Assembly: GCF_004137355.1 (NCBI RefSeq)
Contig: NZ_SDVB01000196.1
Coordinates: 124,001 to 188,000, forward strand
Length of the DNA: 64,000 bases
Reading direction: 5' to 3'
Source of the DNA: Ciceribacter ferrooxidans
Lineage (GTDB): Bacteria > Pseudomonadota > Alphaproteobacteria > Rhizobiales > Rhizobiaceae
Part shown: positions 1-8,946 of the stretch, piece by piece
Layout of the letters: each line of letters starts with the position of its first letter
Numbering within the stretch: position 1 is the stretch's first letter
The notes under the pieces: generated by a model
Seen by the model: the letters and a program-made list of their open reading frames with translations, nothing else
Databases searched by the model: none
Told to the model about the DNA's origin: nothing
Position numbers and translations under genes: made by a program

Positions 1-7
1 GAGCCGC

Positions 8-922
8 TCAGTCGCCGGCCACCCCCAGAAGCTCGGCATCGAGCTCGTGGAGGTAGTGCTCGGCGATCACGTCGCCGATGCCGAGATCATGCGGGCCGTA
101 GCGACTCGCCACCCTGACATCGACCAGCGTCGTCTCGGCCTCCTCGCGGAGCCTCACCATCACGTCGAAGGAAAGGCCGAGCACCAGCGTGCGCGTCTCC
201 GCCTGGATACGGGCGGTGCCGGCGGGCTCCGGCGGCTCGGCGACGGCGAGTTCCTGCGGCGCGGGCCGCGGCAACGGCACCGGACCGACGTCCGGGATCG
301 TTTCGGCCGGCGCGGTGGCCTGCGCATCCCTGCCCTGCGGCAGCGGCGCAAGCTCCGGCTGGAGAGGCTCGTGGCCGCGCGACGCCGTCACGGTGAGGCG
401 GGTGAGGTCGGCGACCTTCAGCACCGCCTCGTGGACGCGGTCGAGAGCGCCTTCGTAGCGTCGCCCGGTAAGGCCGGGATAGGCGCCCACCTGCGCCTGC
501 CGCATTGCCGGCGTGACCGGCGGGCGATCGAGCCATTGCTGCCTCGCCTCCGGCACCGTGATCCAGGCCGGCGGATCGACGGGATCGGTCGAGACGTCGT
601 AGAGCATCGGCCGGGTCATGTACTGGAAGGCGGCAAAGCCGACGAGGCCGAGCGGCAGGGCGGCATAGACGAGCGCCTTCGCCGCCGCGACGCCGCCGAG
701 CGCCCCGACCTTCCAGAGCCGCCAGAGGCCGAAGAGCGCGAGCGGCACGGCGAGCGCCGCCGGAACCGCGGAGGCGAGCACGAGTGCCACGAAATCCGGT
801 GTGGTGAGCGGGCCGAAGCGGTGGAGAAGCACGACGAGGACGAGGAAGACGGCGGCCGCACGCCCGAGCCGCCGCGCCAGGAAGGCCGAGCGGGAGACGG
901 GCCGGTCATAACGAATGGTCAT
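8..922 (-). CDS. DUF1499 family membrane protein
   Basis: Predicted inner-membrane protein of 304 aa. The N-terminal third holds about three hydrophobic segments (roughly residues 20-40, 45-65 and 83-100). The soluble remainder matches the DUF1499 pattern: a conserved stretch near residue 250 (FDVMVRL) followed by VDVRVASRYGPHDLG and an ending rich in acidic residues. A Pro/Ala/Glu-rich linker (about residues 185-240) splits the domain. No biochemical role is known for the family. It is the last gene of a minus-strand series after ppdK and a second membrane protein. The ATG at 922 lacks a clear Shine-Dalgarno sequence, so the start is moderately certain. Confidence 0.75.
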   Translation of the reverse strand: MTIRYDRPVSRSAFLARRLGRAAAVFLVLVVLLHRFGPLTTPDFVALVLASAVPAALAVPLALFGLWRLWKVGALGGVAAAKALVYAALPLGLVGFAAFQYMTRPMLYDVSTDPVDPPAWITVPEARQQWLDRPPVTPAMRQAQVGAYPGLTGRRYEGALDRVHEAVLKVADLTRLTVTASRGHEPLQPELAPLPQGRDAQATAPAETIPDVGPVPLPRPAPQELAVAEPPEPAGTARIQAETRTLVLGLSFDVMVRLREEAETTLVDVRVASRYGPHDLGIGDVIAEHYLHELDAELLGVAGD

Positions 923-999
923 CGATGCGTCACCGGCGCTCGCGAGTTCGGATCAGGTGCTTCCTGTTTATCGCCTCGCCCGGCAGGCGACAAGCGCGG

Positions 1000-1941
1000 T
1001 CACGGCTGCGTGCCTTCGCCCGCCTGACTGCCGTCGGTCTGACTGCCGTCGTCGAGCGGCAGTTCCTCGCCGTTCAACGTCGGTGCCGAGCCGTCCTCGG
1101 GAATGACGAGCTGCAGGTCGCCCGGCGGCGGCGGAGGGGCGACGTTTTCCGGCTGCGGCATGTAGAGCGAGCCGAGGACGATGATGCCGATGACCACGAG
1201 CCAGCTACCGACGATGCGCGAGGGGATGACGAGCCAGGGGCCGCGGAACTGCCGCAGCAGAAGCGCGGGAGCCACGACCAGCCAGAGCGCGCAGAGCACC
1301 GTGCCTGTCGTGAAATCGAGGATGCCGATGCCGAGATCGTCGAGGCCGACGAAGAGCGAGAAGGAAAAGGCGACGATCGCCGCGGCGACGGCTGCGGCAG
1401 GGCCGGCCCAGCGCCCCGGCACCCAGAGCGCGGCCCCGGTCGAAATCACCGCGGCGGGAGCGACGAGATAGAGCACCTCGCCGAGCGGCGAGGCCATGAT
1501 CCCGCGGAAGATCGGATCGAAGAAGGAAAGCATCGCCACCAGCACGACGAGGAAAGTGGCGAAGATGATGCGCATCTCGCGCGCGCCCGGCGCGACGGCT
1601 GCGGCGACCGCAAGGCCGAGCATCGCCAGCACCAGATCGTAGACCGAGAGCGTGAAGAGGAAGCCGAGCTCCAGGAAGCCGTAATCGTGGGGGATCGCCT
1701 GCGACAGGCCGAGTCCCAAAAAGCCGAGGAGGACGAGGCCGAGCGACCAGCGGAAGCCCGCGGTGCGGCTGATCCGGCGGAAATCGGGCCGCGTGCCAGC
1801 CGGCACCGGCGGCAGCGCCTCGGCCGCCGGCTTCGCTGGCTGGAGCTTTACGGATTGGGACTTCGCGGCGGACGCCGACGGAACGGCGCTTGCCGTCCTC
1901 GCCCGCTGCCGGGCCCTTTGCTGTTGCCGTCGCTTGCTCAT
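1000..1941 (-). CDS. Hypothetical polytopic membrane protein
   Basis: I do not recognise a family. The 313-aa product begins with a very basic Arg/Gln-rich cytoplasmic tail (about residues 1-30). About seven hydrophobic segments follow between residues 60 and 270, then a short acidic, Asp/Gly/Ser-rich C-terminus. It sits 77 nt upstream of the DUF1499 gene and 88 nt downstream of ppdK on the same strand, so it may be co-transcribed with either. No transport or enzyme motif is visible. Integral membrane location is inferred from hydrophobicity only. Confidence 0.65.
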   Translation of the reverse strand: MSKRRQQQRARQRARTASAVPSASAAKSQSVKLQPAKPAAEALPPVPAGTRPDFRRISRTAGFRWSLGLVLLGFLGLGLSQAIPHDYGFLELGFLFTLSVYDLVLAMLGLAVAAAVAPGAREMRIIFATFLVVLVAMLSFFDPIFRGIMASPLGEVLYLVAPAAVISTGAALWVPGRWAGPAAAVAAAIVAFSFSLFVGLDDLGIGILDFTTGTVLCALWLVVAPALLLRQFRGPWLVIPSRIVGSWLVVIGIIVLGSLYMPQPENVAPPPPPGDLQLVIPEDGSAPTLNGEELPLDDGSQTDGSQAGEGTQP

Positions 1942-2029
1942 GAAGGCCGTCTCATGCCGTCCCGGTGAAAGATCCTGCGACGGCTATTCCACACCGCGGG
2001 CGATTTGTCATCCACCGGGGGTGCGGGGG

Positions 2030-4714
2030 CTAACCCGCGCGGCGGCCGTTACGGTTCGCCTTGATCGCGGCTTGTGCGGCGGAGAGCCTTGCGATCGGCA
2101 CGCGGAAGGGCGAACAGGAGACGTAGTCGAGGCCGGTACCTTCGCAGAAGTGGATCGAGGCCGGGTCGCCGCCGTGCTCGCCGCAGATGCCGAGCTTCAT
2201 GTCGGGCCGCGTCTGGCGGCCGCGCTCGGCGGCGATGCGGATCAGCTCTCCCACGCCGTCGAAATCGAGCGAGATGAACGGATCGTGCTCGATGATGCCC
2301 TTGCGCTGGTAGGTGGTGATGAAGGACGAGGCGTCGTCGCGCGAAATCCCGAAGGTCGTCTGCGTCAGGTCGTTGGTGCCGAAGGAGAAGAATTCCGCCA
2401 CCTCGGCGATGACATGGGCGCGCAGGGCCGCACGCGGCAGCTCGATCATCGTGCCGACGAGATAGCCGATCTGCAGGCCTGCCTCGGTCATCACCTCCTG
2501 GGCGATGCGGTCGATGGAAGCCTTCACATAGTCGAGCTCGGACTTCAGGCCGACGAGCGGCACCATGATTTCCGGCACGACCGCGGCACCCGTCTCGCGG
2601 GCGGCCTCGATCGCGGCCTCGAAGATCGCGCGTGCCTGCATCTCGGCGATCTCGGGATAGGAGATCGCAAGACGGCAGCCGCGATGGCCGAGCATGGGGT
2701 TGAACTCGTGGAGCGCATCGACCCGCTGGCGCAGGAGTTGCGGCTCGAGGCCCATGGCGTCCGCCACCTCGGCGATCTCCTCGTCGGTCTTCGGCAGGAA
2801 TTCGTGCAGCGGCGGATCGAGCAGACGGATCGTCACCGGCAGGCCGTGCATGATCTCGAAGAGTTCGGTGAAATCGGAGCGCTGCATCGGCAGCAGCTTG
2901 GCGAGTGCCCGGCGGCGGCCCTCCTCGTCGGCGGCGAGGATCATCTCGCGCATGACCTGGATGCGCATGCCCTCGAAGAACATGTGCTCGGTACGGCAGA
3001 GGCCGATGCCTTCGGCGCCGAAGGAGCGCGCCGCGCGCGCATCGGTCGGCGTATCGGCATTGGTGCGAACCGTCATGCGCCGCGTGCGGTCGGCCCAGTC
3101 CATCAGCTGGGCGAAATCGCCGGAAAGCTCCGGCTGCAGCATCGGCACCCTGCCCTTCAGCACCTGGCCGGTGGAACCGTCGATGGTGATGACGTCGCCC
3201 CTGCCGAGCGTCACGCCGGCGCCGATCAGCACCTCGTTGCGCAGGTCGACGCGCAGGCTTCCGGCGCCCGCCACGCACGGGATGCCCATGCCGCGGGCGA
3301 CCACCGCCGCGTGGCTGGTCATGCCGCCGCGGGTCGTCAGGATGCCTTCCGCCGCGTGCATGCCGTGAATGTCTTCCGGGCTCGTCTCGACGCGGACGAG
3401 GATCACCTTGCGGCCCTCCTCTTCGGCAATGACGGCCTCTTCCGCCGTGAAGACAATCTCGCCGGTCGCCGCCCCCGGCGATGCCGGGAGGCCGGCGCCG
3501 ATGACGTCGCGCTCGACACGCGGATCGATCGTCGGGTGCAAAAGCTGGTCGAGCGAGGACGGCTCGATGCGCATCACCGCCTCTTCCTCGCCGATCAGGC
3601 CCTCGGCCACCATGTCGACGGCGATCTTCATCGCCGCCTTCGTCGTGCGCTTGCCGGAGCGGGCCTGCAGCATCCAGAGCTTGCCGCGCTCGATGGTGAA
3701 TTCGAGGTCCTGCATGTCGCGGTAATGCGCTTCGAGCTTGTCGCAGATCGAGCGGAACTCGGCGAAGGCTTCGGGCATGACCTTTTCGAGGGAGGGCTTG
3801 TCGGAGCCGGATTCGATCCGTGCCGCCTCGGTGATCGACTGCGGCGTGCGGATGCCGGCGACGACGTCCTCCCCTTGGGCGTTGACGAGGAACTCGCCGT
3901 AGAGCGCCTTCTCGCCGGTCGAGGGATTGCGGGTGAAGGCGACGCCGGTCGCAGAGGTCGAGCCGAGATTGCCGAAGACCATCGCCTGCACGGTGACGGC
4001 GGTGCCCCATTCTGCGGGGATGGCGTGCAGATGGCGATAGGTGATCGCCCGCGGGTTCATCCAGCTTGCAAAGACCGCGCCGATCGCGCCCCAGAGCTGG
4101 ACCAGCGGGTCCTGCGGGAAGGGCTCGCCGAGTTCCTCCTCGATCAGCGTCTTGTAGAGGCCGACGACATGCTGCCATTCGACGGCGGAGAGGTCGGTAT
4201 CGAGGTCGTGGCCGAGGCGGGCCTTCTCGTCTTCGAGAATTTCCTCAAAGGCCTCGTGGCCGAGTCCCATGACGACGTCGCCGTACATCTGGATGAAGCG
4301 GCGGTAACTGTCCCAGGCAAAGCGCGCGTCGCCGGCATTGTGGCCGAGCGCCTCGACGGTCTCGTCGTTGAGGCCGAGGTTGAGGACCGTGTCCATCATG
4401 CCGGGCATGGAGGTGCGGGCGCCGGAGCGGACGGAGAGCAGCAGCGGATTGGTAGTATCGCCGAAGCCGCGGCCGGTGATCTCCTCCATGCCTTTCAGGC
4501 CGGCGAGTACCTCTTTCTTCATGCCCTCCGGCAGCGTGCGGCCGTTCTCGTAATAATAGGTGCAGACGTCGGTGATGATGGTGAGGCCGGGCGGCACCGG
4601 CAGGCCGAGGCTCGCCATCTCCGCAAGGTTTGCGCCCTTGCCGCCGAGATGCTCGCGATCGCCCGCGCGACCTTCGGCCTTTCCGTCACCGAAGGTATAG
4701 ACCCACTTCCTCAT
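2030..4714 (-). CDS. ppdK: Pyruvate, phosphate dikinase
   Basis: PPDK reversibly converts pyruvate, ATP and phosphate to phosphoenolpyruvate, AMP and pyrophosphate, in the cytoplasm. The 894-aa protein has the expected order: N-terminal nucleotide-binding domain (GGKGANLAEM near residue 25), central phosphohistidine domain with GGMTSHAAVVARG (catalytic His near residue 467), and C-terminal PEP/pyruvate barrel with the catalytic Cys in CGEHGGDP (near residue 842). Length is normal. I chose the ATG at 4714 because GGAGAG lies 5 nt upstream; an in-frame codon at 4747 would add 11 residues without a better ribosome site. Upstream lies a 153-nt gap with an inverted repeat, so ppdK probably has its own promoter. 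Confidence 0.97.
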   Translation of the reverse strand: MRKWVYTFGDGKAEGRAGDREHLGGKGANLAEMASLGLPVPPGLTIITDVCTYYYENGRTLPEGMKKEVLAGLKGMEEITGRGFGDTTNPLLLSVRSGARTSMPGMMDTVLNLGLNDETVEALGHNAGDARFAWDSYRRFIQMYGDVVMGLGHEAFEEILEDEKARLGHDLDTDLSAVEWQHVVGLYKTLIEEELGEPFPQDPLVQLWGAIGAVFASWMNPRAITYRHLHAIPAEWGTAVTVQAMVFGNLGSTSATGVAFTRNPSTGEKALYGEFLVNAQGEDVVAGIRTPQSITEAARIESGSDKPSLEKVMPEAFAEFRSICDKLEAHYRDMQDLEFTIERGKLWMLQARSGKRTTKAAMKIAVDMVAEGLIGEEEAVMRIEPSSLDQLLHPTIDPRVERDVIGAGLPASPGAATGEIVFTAEEAVIAEEEGRKVILVRVETSPEDIHGMHAAEGILTTRGGMTSHAAVVARGMGIPCVAGAGSLRVDLRNEVLIGAGVTLGRGDVITIDGSTGQVLKGRVPMLQPELSGDFAQLMDWADRTRRMTVRTNADTPTDARAARSFGAEGIGLCRTEHMFFEGMRIQVMREMILAADEEGRRRALAKLLPMQRSDFTELFEIMHGLPVTIRLLDPPLHEFLPKTDEEIAEVADAMGLEPQLLRQRVDALHEFNPMLGHRGCRLAISYPEIAEMQARAIFEAAIEAARETGAAVVPEIMVPLVGLKSELDYVKASIDRIAQEVMTEAGLQIGYLVGTMIELPRAALRAHVIAEVAEFFSFGTNDLTQTTFGISRDDASSFITTYQRKGIIEHDPFISLDFDGVGELIRIAAERGRQTRPDMKLGICGEHGGDPASIHFCEGTGLDYVSCSPFRVPIARLSAAQAAIKANRNGRRAG

Positions 4715-4783
4715 GCCCGCTCTCCACCCATAGGCTTTTTCCATCATTTACAGCAATCTAGCCGGATTGGAAACGCCGCGACC

Positions 4784-4799
4784 TGCAACTTATGTTGCA
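4784..4799. promoter_or_regulatory. Inverted repeat upstream of ppdK
   Basis: TGCAAC-TTAT-GTTGCA is a perfect 6-bp dyad with a 4-bp centre, 70-85 nt upstream of the ppdK start in the only sizeable gap on this side. Its position suits an operator for ppdK transcription. No known regulator motif is recognised, and the assignment is inferred from symmetry and position. Confidence 0.35.
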
Positions 4800-4867
4800 T
4801 TGCATCATAATTGCGGCATGGTCGTGGAGAATTTTTCCGAGGAAGCCGGAGGCTGTCTCTCCCGCCT

Positions 4868-5314
4868 TCAGAAATCGCCGGCGAGCCGTTCCGCGGGCGT
4901 CGGATCGCCGAAGACAAGATGCCCCTGCCGGGTGTCGCGGATATAGACCGTCACCCGCTTGCCGTCGGCGGAGAAGAGTGCCTGCAGGCGGCTTTCGGCG
5001 CAGCGCCCAGCCTCGCAGGCGGAAAAGAGCTGCATTTCCTTGCCGTCGACCGCAACGCTCTTCGAGGCAAGTGCGATATATTTGGGCCGAGAAGCGATAG
5101 CGCGTATCCACGGTGGAAGCCCGCGGCGGCCCCGCAGCAGCTTTTCGAGCGCCTCGCGGTGGGGCGCAGACGATGCGATCACCTCAGGGAGAAAGTTGCC
5201 GGAAAGGCTCTGAGCCGGTTCCTCCGCATGGAGCGGAAAGGCGAGAGCGACCGTCATGGCGGCGGCCATGGCCGCCCGGAAAGACCTGCGGCACTGCCGG
5301 CACCGGCCGGTCAC
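4868..5314 (-). CDS. Ivy-family c-type lysozyme inhibitor
   Basis: Secreted or periplasmic protein of 148 aa resembling Ivy, which blocks C-type lysozymes. A signal peptide is visible (basic start, then a hydrophobic core ending in FPLHA near residue 30). The mature part keeps Ivy hallmarks: LPPWI near residue 65, and the paired-cysteine loop CEAGRC near residue 99 corresponding to the CKPHDC loop of E. coli Ivy, followed by a beta-rich tail. The basic and acidic loop residues differ from E. coli, so inhibitory activity is inferred. The GTG start at 5314 overlaps the smc stop (GTGA), indicating translational coupling. A later internal ATG before the hydrophobic core is also possible. Confidence 0.7.
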   Translation of the reverse strand: MTGRCRQCRRSFRAAMAAAMTVALAFPLHAEEPAQSLSGNFLPEVIASSAPHREALEKLLRGRRGLPPWIRAIASRPKYIALASKSVAVDGKEMQLFSACEAGRCAESRLQALFSADGKRVTVYIRDTRQGHLVFGDPTPAERLAGDF

Positions 5315-8300
5315 ACCGCCTCGCGCTCGCGCAGGGCCTCCGCCGTCTGCAGGTCGACCGAGACGAGCTGGGAGACGCCCTGCTCGGCCATGGTGACGCC
5401 GAAGAGCCGGTTCATGCGCGCCATGGTGATCGGGTTGTGGGTGATGACGACGAAGCGGGTCTCGGTGGAGGCCGCCATCTCGTCCATCAGGTTGCAGTAG
5501 CGCTCGACATTGTGGTCGTCCAAGGGCGCGTCCACCTCGTCGAGCACGCAGATCGGCGCCGGATTGGTGAGGAAGACCGCAAAGATCAGCGCCATCGCCG
5601 TCAGCGCCTGTTCGCCGCCGGAAAGCAGCGTCATTGTCTGCGGCTTCTTGCCCGGCGGGCGGGCGAGGATTTCGAGGCCGGCGTCCAGCGGGTCCTCGCT
5701 TTCGATCAGTTGCAGCTCGGCCGTGCCGCCGTTGAAGAGGTGGGTGAAGAGACGCTGGAACTGCACGTTGACGACGTCGAAGGCGGCGATCAGCCGTTCG
5801 CGGCCCTCGCGGTTCAGGCTCTGGATCGCACCCCGCAGCTTGCGGATTGCGTCGATCACGTCGTCGCGTTCCCTGATGAGCGCGGCGAGCTTCTCCGAAA
5901 GCTCCTTCTGTTCCTCGTCGGCGCGCAGGTTGACGGCGCCGAGGCGTTCGCGCTCGATGCGCAGCCGGTCGAGATCGCGCTCGATCGCGCGCAGGTCCGG
6001 CAGGCCGTCGCCGGCATTGCGCCCGGTCAGCCGGAAGGCTTCGTGCGGCTCGACGTTGAGGGCCTGGTGGATGCGCCCCTCGGTCTCCTTGCGACGCTCG
6101 CGCGCCGACATCAGGCGTTCCTCGGCACGGCCGCGCTTCTCGCGGCTTTCGGCCAGCTCGGCGAGGGCGGATACCGCCTTCGCATCGGCCTCGCGCTGGC
6201 GGGTCTCGGCCTCGGCGAGCCTGTCGGCGGCGGCCCGGCGGGCAGCTTCCGCCTTGTCGAGTTCGGCGATCAGCGCGCGGCGCTTCTCGTCGAATTCGTC
6301 CGGCGCCATTTCGAGCGACATGACCTCTTCGCGCGCCTCGAGCTCGCGGTCGCGGAGCGTGGCGATATGCTCCTCGGCGCTCCGCGCACGGGCAATCCAG
6401 GTCGCCCGTTCCTGGCCGATCGCGGCAATGCGGCGCCGGCGCTGCTCGTTTTCGCGGTCGAGCCCTTCGTGGCGGGCGCGCGCCTCGGCGAGCATGCCGC
6501 GGCCGGTCGCCACCTCGACCTGACTGATCCGCAGACGCTCGTCTAGATCGGAAAGGTCCGGCGCATCCTCGAGCTCGATGTGGGCATTCTCCTCCTGCGC
6601 GAGGATTTCCTCGACCTGCGCCTTCAGGCCGCTCAGCGCCTCCTCGACCACGTCGCGGCGGCGCAGCAGATCGCCGGAGGCGCGTTCCGCCTGGGCGAGC
6701 GCATCGCGGGCCTCGGAGAGGCGGCGGAGCGAGAGGCGCTGGGTCTCGCGCGCGGCGGCGAGAGCTGCATCCGCCAGGCGGATCGCCTCGACCGCCTCGG
6801 CAAGGCTATCTTCCGCCTCCGCGAGCTGGTCACGAGCCTCGCCGATCTCGGCCTCGATTTCGGCGAGCCGGTTCTTCTGGGCGAGGCGGAGCGCGGCCGC
6901 ACTCGGTGCCTCGGAGCCGCGGACGTGGCCGTCCCAGCGATAGACGGCGCCCTCGCGAGTGACGAGCCGCTGGCCGGGCTGCAGGAGCCCCATCAGGTGG
7001 TGCGCCTGATCTGCCGCGACCACGCCGATCTGGCGCAGACGCCGCGTCAGTGCCGGCGGGGCGGCGACATGGCCGATCAGCGGCACGGCGCCCGCAGGCA
7101 GCGCCGGATCGTCGGTGCCGGCGCCGTTCTCGCTCCAGTGGGCGGGCGCACGCGGATCGGTAGGCGAGTCGAGGTCGTCGCCGAGCACCGCCCCGAGCGC
7201 CGTCTCGAAGCCGCGATCGACGCGCAGCTCCTCGGCGACCGGCGAGAATTCGCCGGAAGCCGCCGCGGAAGCCAGCATCTTGGAAATCGTGCGGGACTCG
7301 GTTTCAAGCCCGTTCAGCCTCGCGCGCGCCGCTTCGAGCGGGGTGCGGGCGAGGCCTTCGTCACGGCGTGCGCCGGCAAGGGCCGCCTCCGCCTCGACGA
7401 CCGCTCCCTCGCAATCGGCGAGCGCCTGTTCGGCGGCTTCGACCATTTCCCGCTTCTCGTCCGGATCGGGCAAGCCGGCGACGCGCGCGGCGATATCGGC
7501 GATCTCGCGGGTGGCATCCTCCGCCTGCCGCTGCAGGCGCTGGCGGCGGTCGGCGAGCTCGCGGATCGAGCGTTCGAGCTGGGTGCGACCGGCAGCCGCC
7601 TCGGCGCGCTCGGCGGTGAGCGCTGAAAACTGCTTCTCGCTTTCGGCGAGCGTCGCTGCGGCAGCCTCGAAGGCCGCGCGCGTCTCCTCGGCATGGCGCC
7701 CGGAATCGGCGAGCACCTCTTCGAGCTCGGCCTGCTCGACGTCGAGCCGTTCGAGGATCGTCGCATTGTCGGCGACGAGCCGCTCCTCGCGGCGGATGTC
7801 CTCGTCGAGCTGGGCCAAACGGCGGGCAAGCTCGTCGCGGCGCTTCAGCAGCCGGCCGGCATCCTCTTCGAGCTGCGAGCGGGCGATCTGCAGGCGCTGC
7901 AGCGCGGCGGCGGCCTTCGCCTCTTCCTCGCGCAGCTCGGGCATCTTCAGGCTGGCGATCGCCTGCGCCTTGGCGGCCTCCATCTGGGCCTGCGCCTTTT
8001 CCGCGACGATCGAGGTCGCCTGGTTCAAGGCGCTGTCCGCCTCGCCTTCCGCCTGCTTGGCCTGCACCCATTGCACATGTAGCAGCATCGCCTCGTTGGC
8101 GCGGATGTCGGCCGAGAGCATCTTGAAGCGGTTCGCCTGCCGGGCCTGCCGCTTCAGGCTCTCGATCTGGCTTTCGAGCTGGGTGGTGATGTCTTCGAGA
8201 CGTTCGAGATTACCTTCGGCGGCGCGCAGACGAAGTTCGGCCTCATGCCGGCGGGAATGCAGGCCGGAAATGCCGGCCGCCTCTTCCAGCAGCTGGCGCC

Positions 8301-8778
8301 GCGCCTGCGGCTTCGCCTGGATGAGTTCGCCGATCCGCCCCTGCCCGACCATCGAGGGCGAGCGTGCGCCGGTCGAGGCATCGGCAAAGAGAAGCTGCAC
8401 GTCCTTGGCACGCGCCTCCTTGCCGTTGATCCTGTAGACCGAGCCCTGCTCGCGCTCGATGCGGCGCGTCACCTGGATCTCGTCGGCATCATTGAAGGCG
8501 GCGGGCGCGGTGCGGTCGAAATTGTCGAGATAGAGGCCGACCTCGGCCGAATTGCGCGCCGGGCGGTTTCCCGAGCCGGAGAAGATCACGTCGTCCATGC
8601 CGGACGCGCGCATGTTCTTGTAGGAGTTCTCGCCCATCACCCATCGCAGCGCCTCGACGAGGTTGGACTTGCCGCAGCCGTTCGGCCCGACAACACCCGT
8701 CAGTCCGCGCTCGATCACGAACTCCGTCGGTTCGACGAAGGACTTGAAGCCGACGAGGCGTAGACGGTTGAATTTCAT
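5311..8778 (-). CDS. smc: Chromosome segregation protein SMC
   Basis: Structural maintenance of chromosomes ATPase, core of the bacterial condensin that compacts and segregates the nucleoid. The 1155-aa protein has Walker A GPNGCGKSN at residues 31-39. Long Glu/Ala/Arg-rich coiled coils flank a Gly-rich hinge at about residues 500-640. The C-terminal head carries the ABC signature LLSGGEQ near residue 1049 and Walker B ICVLDEVDAPLDD near residue 1079. All ATPase motifs are intact. No scpA or scpB is nearby. It lies downstream of the DsbA-like gene, separated by a terminator and a repeat, and is coupled to the Ivy-like gene at its 3' end. Confidence 0.97.
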   Translation of the reverse strand: MKFNRLRLVGFKSFVEPTEFVIERGLTGVVGPNGCGKSNLVEALRWVMGENSYKNMRASGMDDVIFSGSGNRPARNSAEVGLYLDNFDRTAPAAFNDADEIQVTRRIEREQGSVYRINGKEARAKDVQLLFADASTGARSPSMVGQGRIGELIQAKPQARRQLLEEAAGISGLHSRRHEAELRLRAAEGNLERLEDITTQLESQIESLKRQARQANRFKMLSADIRANEAMLLHVQWVQAKQAEGEADSALNQATSIVAEKAQAQMEAAKAQAIASLKMPELREEEAKAAAALQRLQIARSQLEEDAGRLLKRRDELARRLAQLDEDIRREERLVADNATILERLDVEQAELEEVLADSGRHAEETRAAFEAAAATLAESEKQFSALTAERAEAAAGRTQLERSIRELADRRQRLQRQAEDATREIADIAARVAGLPDPDEKREMVEAAEQALADCEGAVVEAEAALAGARRDEGLARTPLEAARARLNGLETESRTISKMLASAAASGEFSPVAEELRVDRGFETALGAVLGDDLDSPTDPRAPAHWSENGAGTDDPALPAGAVPLIGHVAAPPALTRRLRQIGVVAADQAHHLMGLLQPGQRLVTREGAVYRWDGHVRGSEAPSAAALRLAQKNRLAEIEAEIGEARDQLAEAEDSLAEAVEAIRLADAALAAARETQRLSLRRLSEARDALAQAERASGDLLRRRDVVEEALSGLKAQVEEILAQEENAHIELEDAPDLSDLDERLRISQVEVATGRGMLAEARARHEGLDRENEQRRRRIAAIGQERATWIARARSAEEHIATLRDRELEAREEVMSLEMAPDEFDEKRRALIAELDKAEAARRAAADRLAEAETRQREADAKAVSALAELAESREKRGRAEERLMSARERRKETEGRIHQALNVEPHEAFRLTGRNAGDGLPDLRAIERDLDRLRIERERLGAVNLRADEEQKELSEKLAALIRERDDVIDAIRKLRGAIQSLNREGRERLIAAFDVVNVQFQRLFTHLFNGGTAELQLIESEDPLDAGLEILARPPGKKPQTMTLLSGGEQALTAMALIFAVFLTNPAPICVLDEVDAPLDDHNVERYCNLMDEMAASTETRFVVITHNPITMARMNRLFGVTMAEQGVSQLVSVDLQTAEALREREAV

Positions 8779-8784
8779 GGGTTC

Positions 8785-8893
8785 ACCCTCCCCTTGAGGG
8801 GGAGGGTCGGAGCAAAGCTCCGGGGTGGGGTGACCGCCAGGAGCGTCACCCCCACCCGCGCATTCGCGCGACCTCCCCCATCAAGGGGGAGGT
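8785..8893. repeat. Rhizobial-type nested intergenic palindrome
   Basis: A GC-rich mosaic of inverted repeats sits between dsbA and smc. There is an outer hairpin at 8785-8807 (ACCCTCCCC / GGGGAGGGT), a second at 8871-8893 (ACCTCCCCC / GGGGGAGGT), and an internal pair around 8824-8857 (GGGTGGGGTGAC / GTCACCCCCACCC). The outer ends are also complementary to each other. This architecture is typical of the short palindromic intergenic elements (RIME-like) scattered through Rhizobiaceae genomes. The family label is from memory. Confidence 0.6.
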
Positions 8894-8928
8894 AAAAAAC
8901 GGCCGCACGGGTTCTCCCGCCGGCCGTT
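8894..8928 (-). terminator. Rho-independent terminator after dsbA-like gene
   Basis: Read on the minus strand, AACGGCCG and CGGCCGTT form an 8-bp stem with a 15-nt loop, followed directly by a run of six T. It starts 19 nt past the stop codon of the DsbA-like gene and should separate that transcript from smc. Confidence 0.8.
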
Positions 8929-8946
8929 GTCTCGAATGCGCGCCGG

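Noticed and set aside
1763-4810. A 1015-codon open frame on the plus strand opposite ppdK
   Set aside because: It lies antisense to a fully supported pyruvate phosphate dikinase and has the His/Asp/Arg/Gly-rich composition produced by reading a high-GC gene backwards. No domain is visible.
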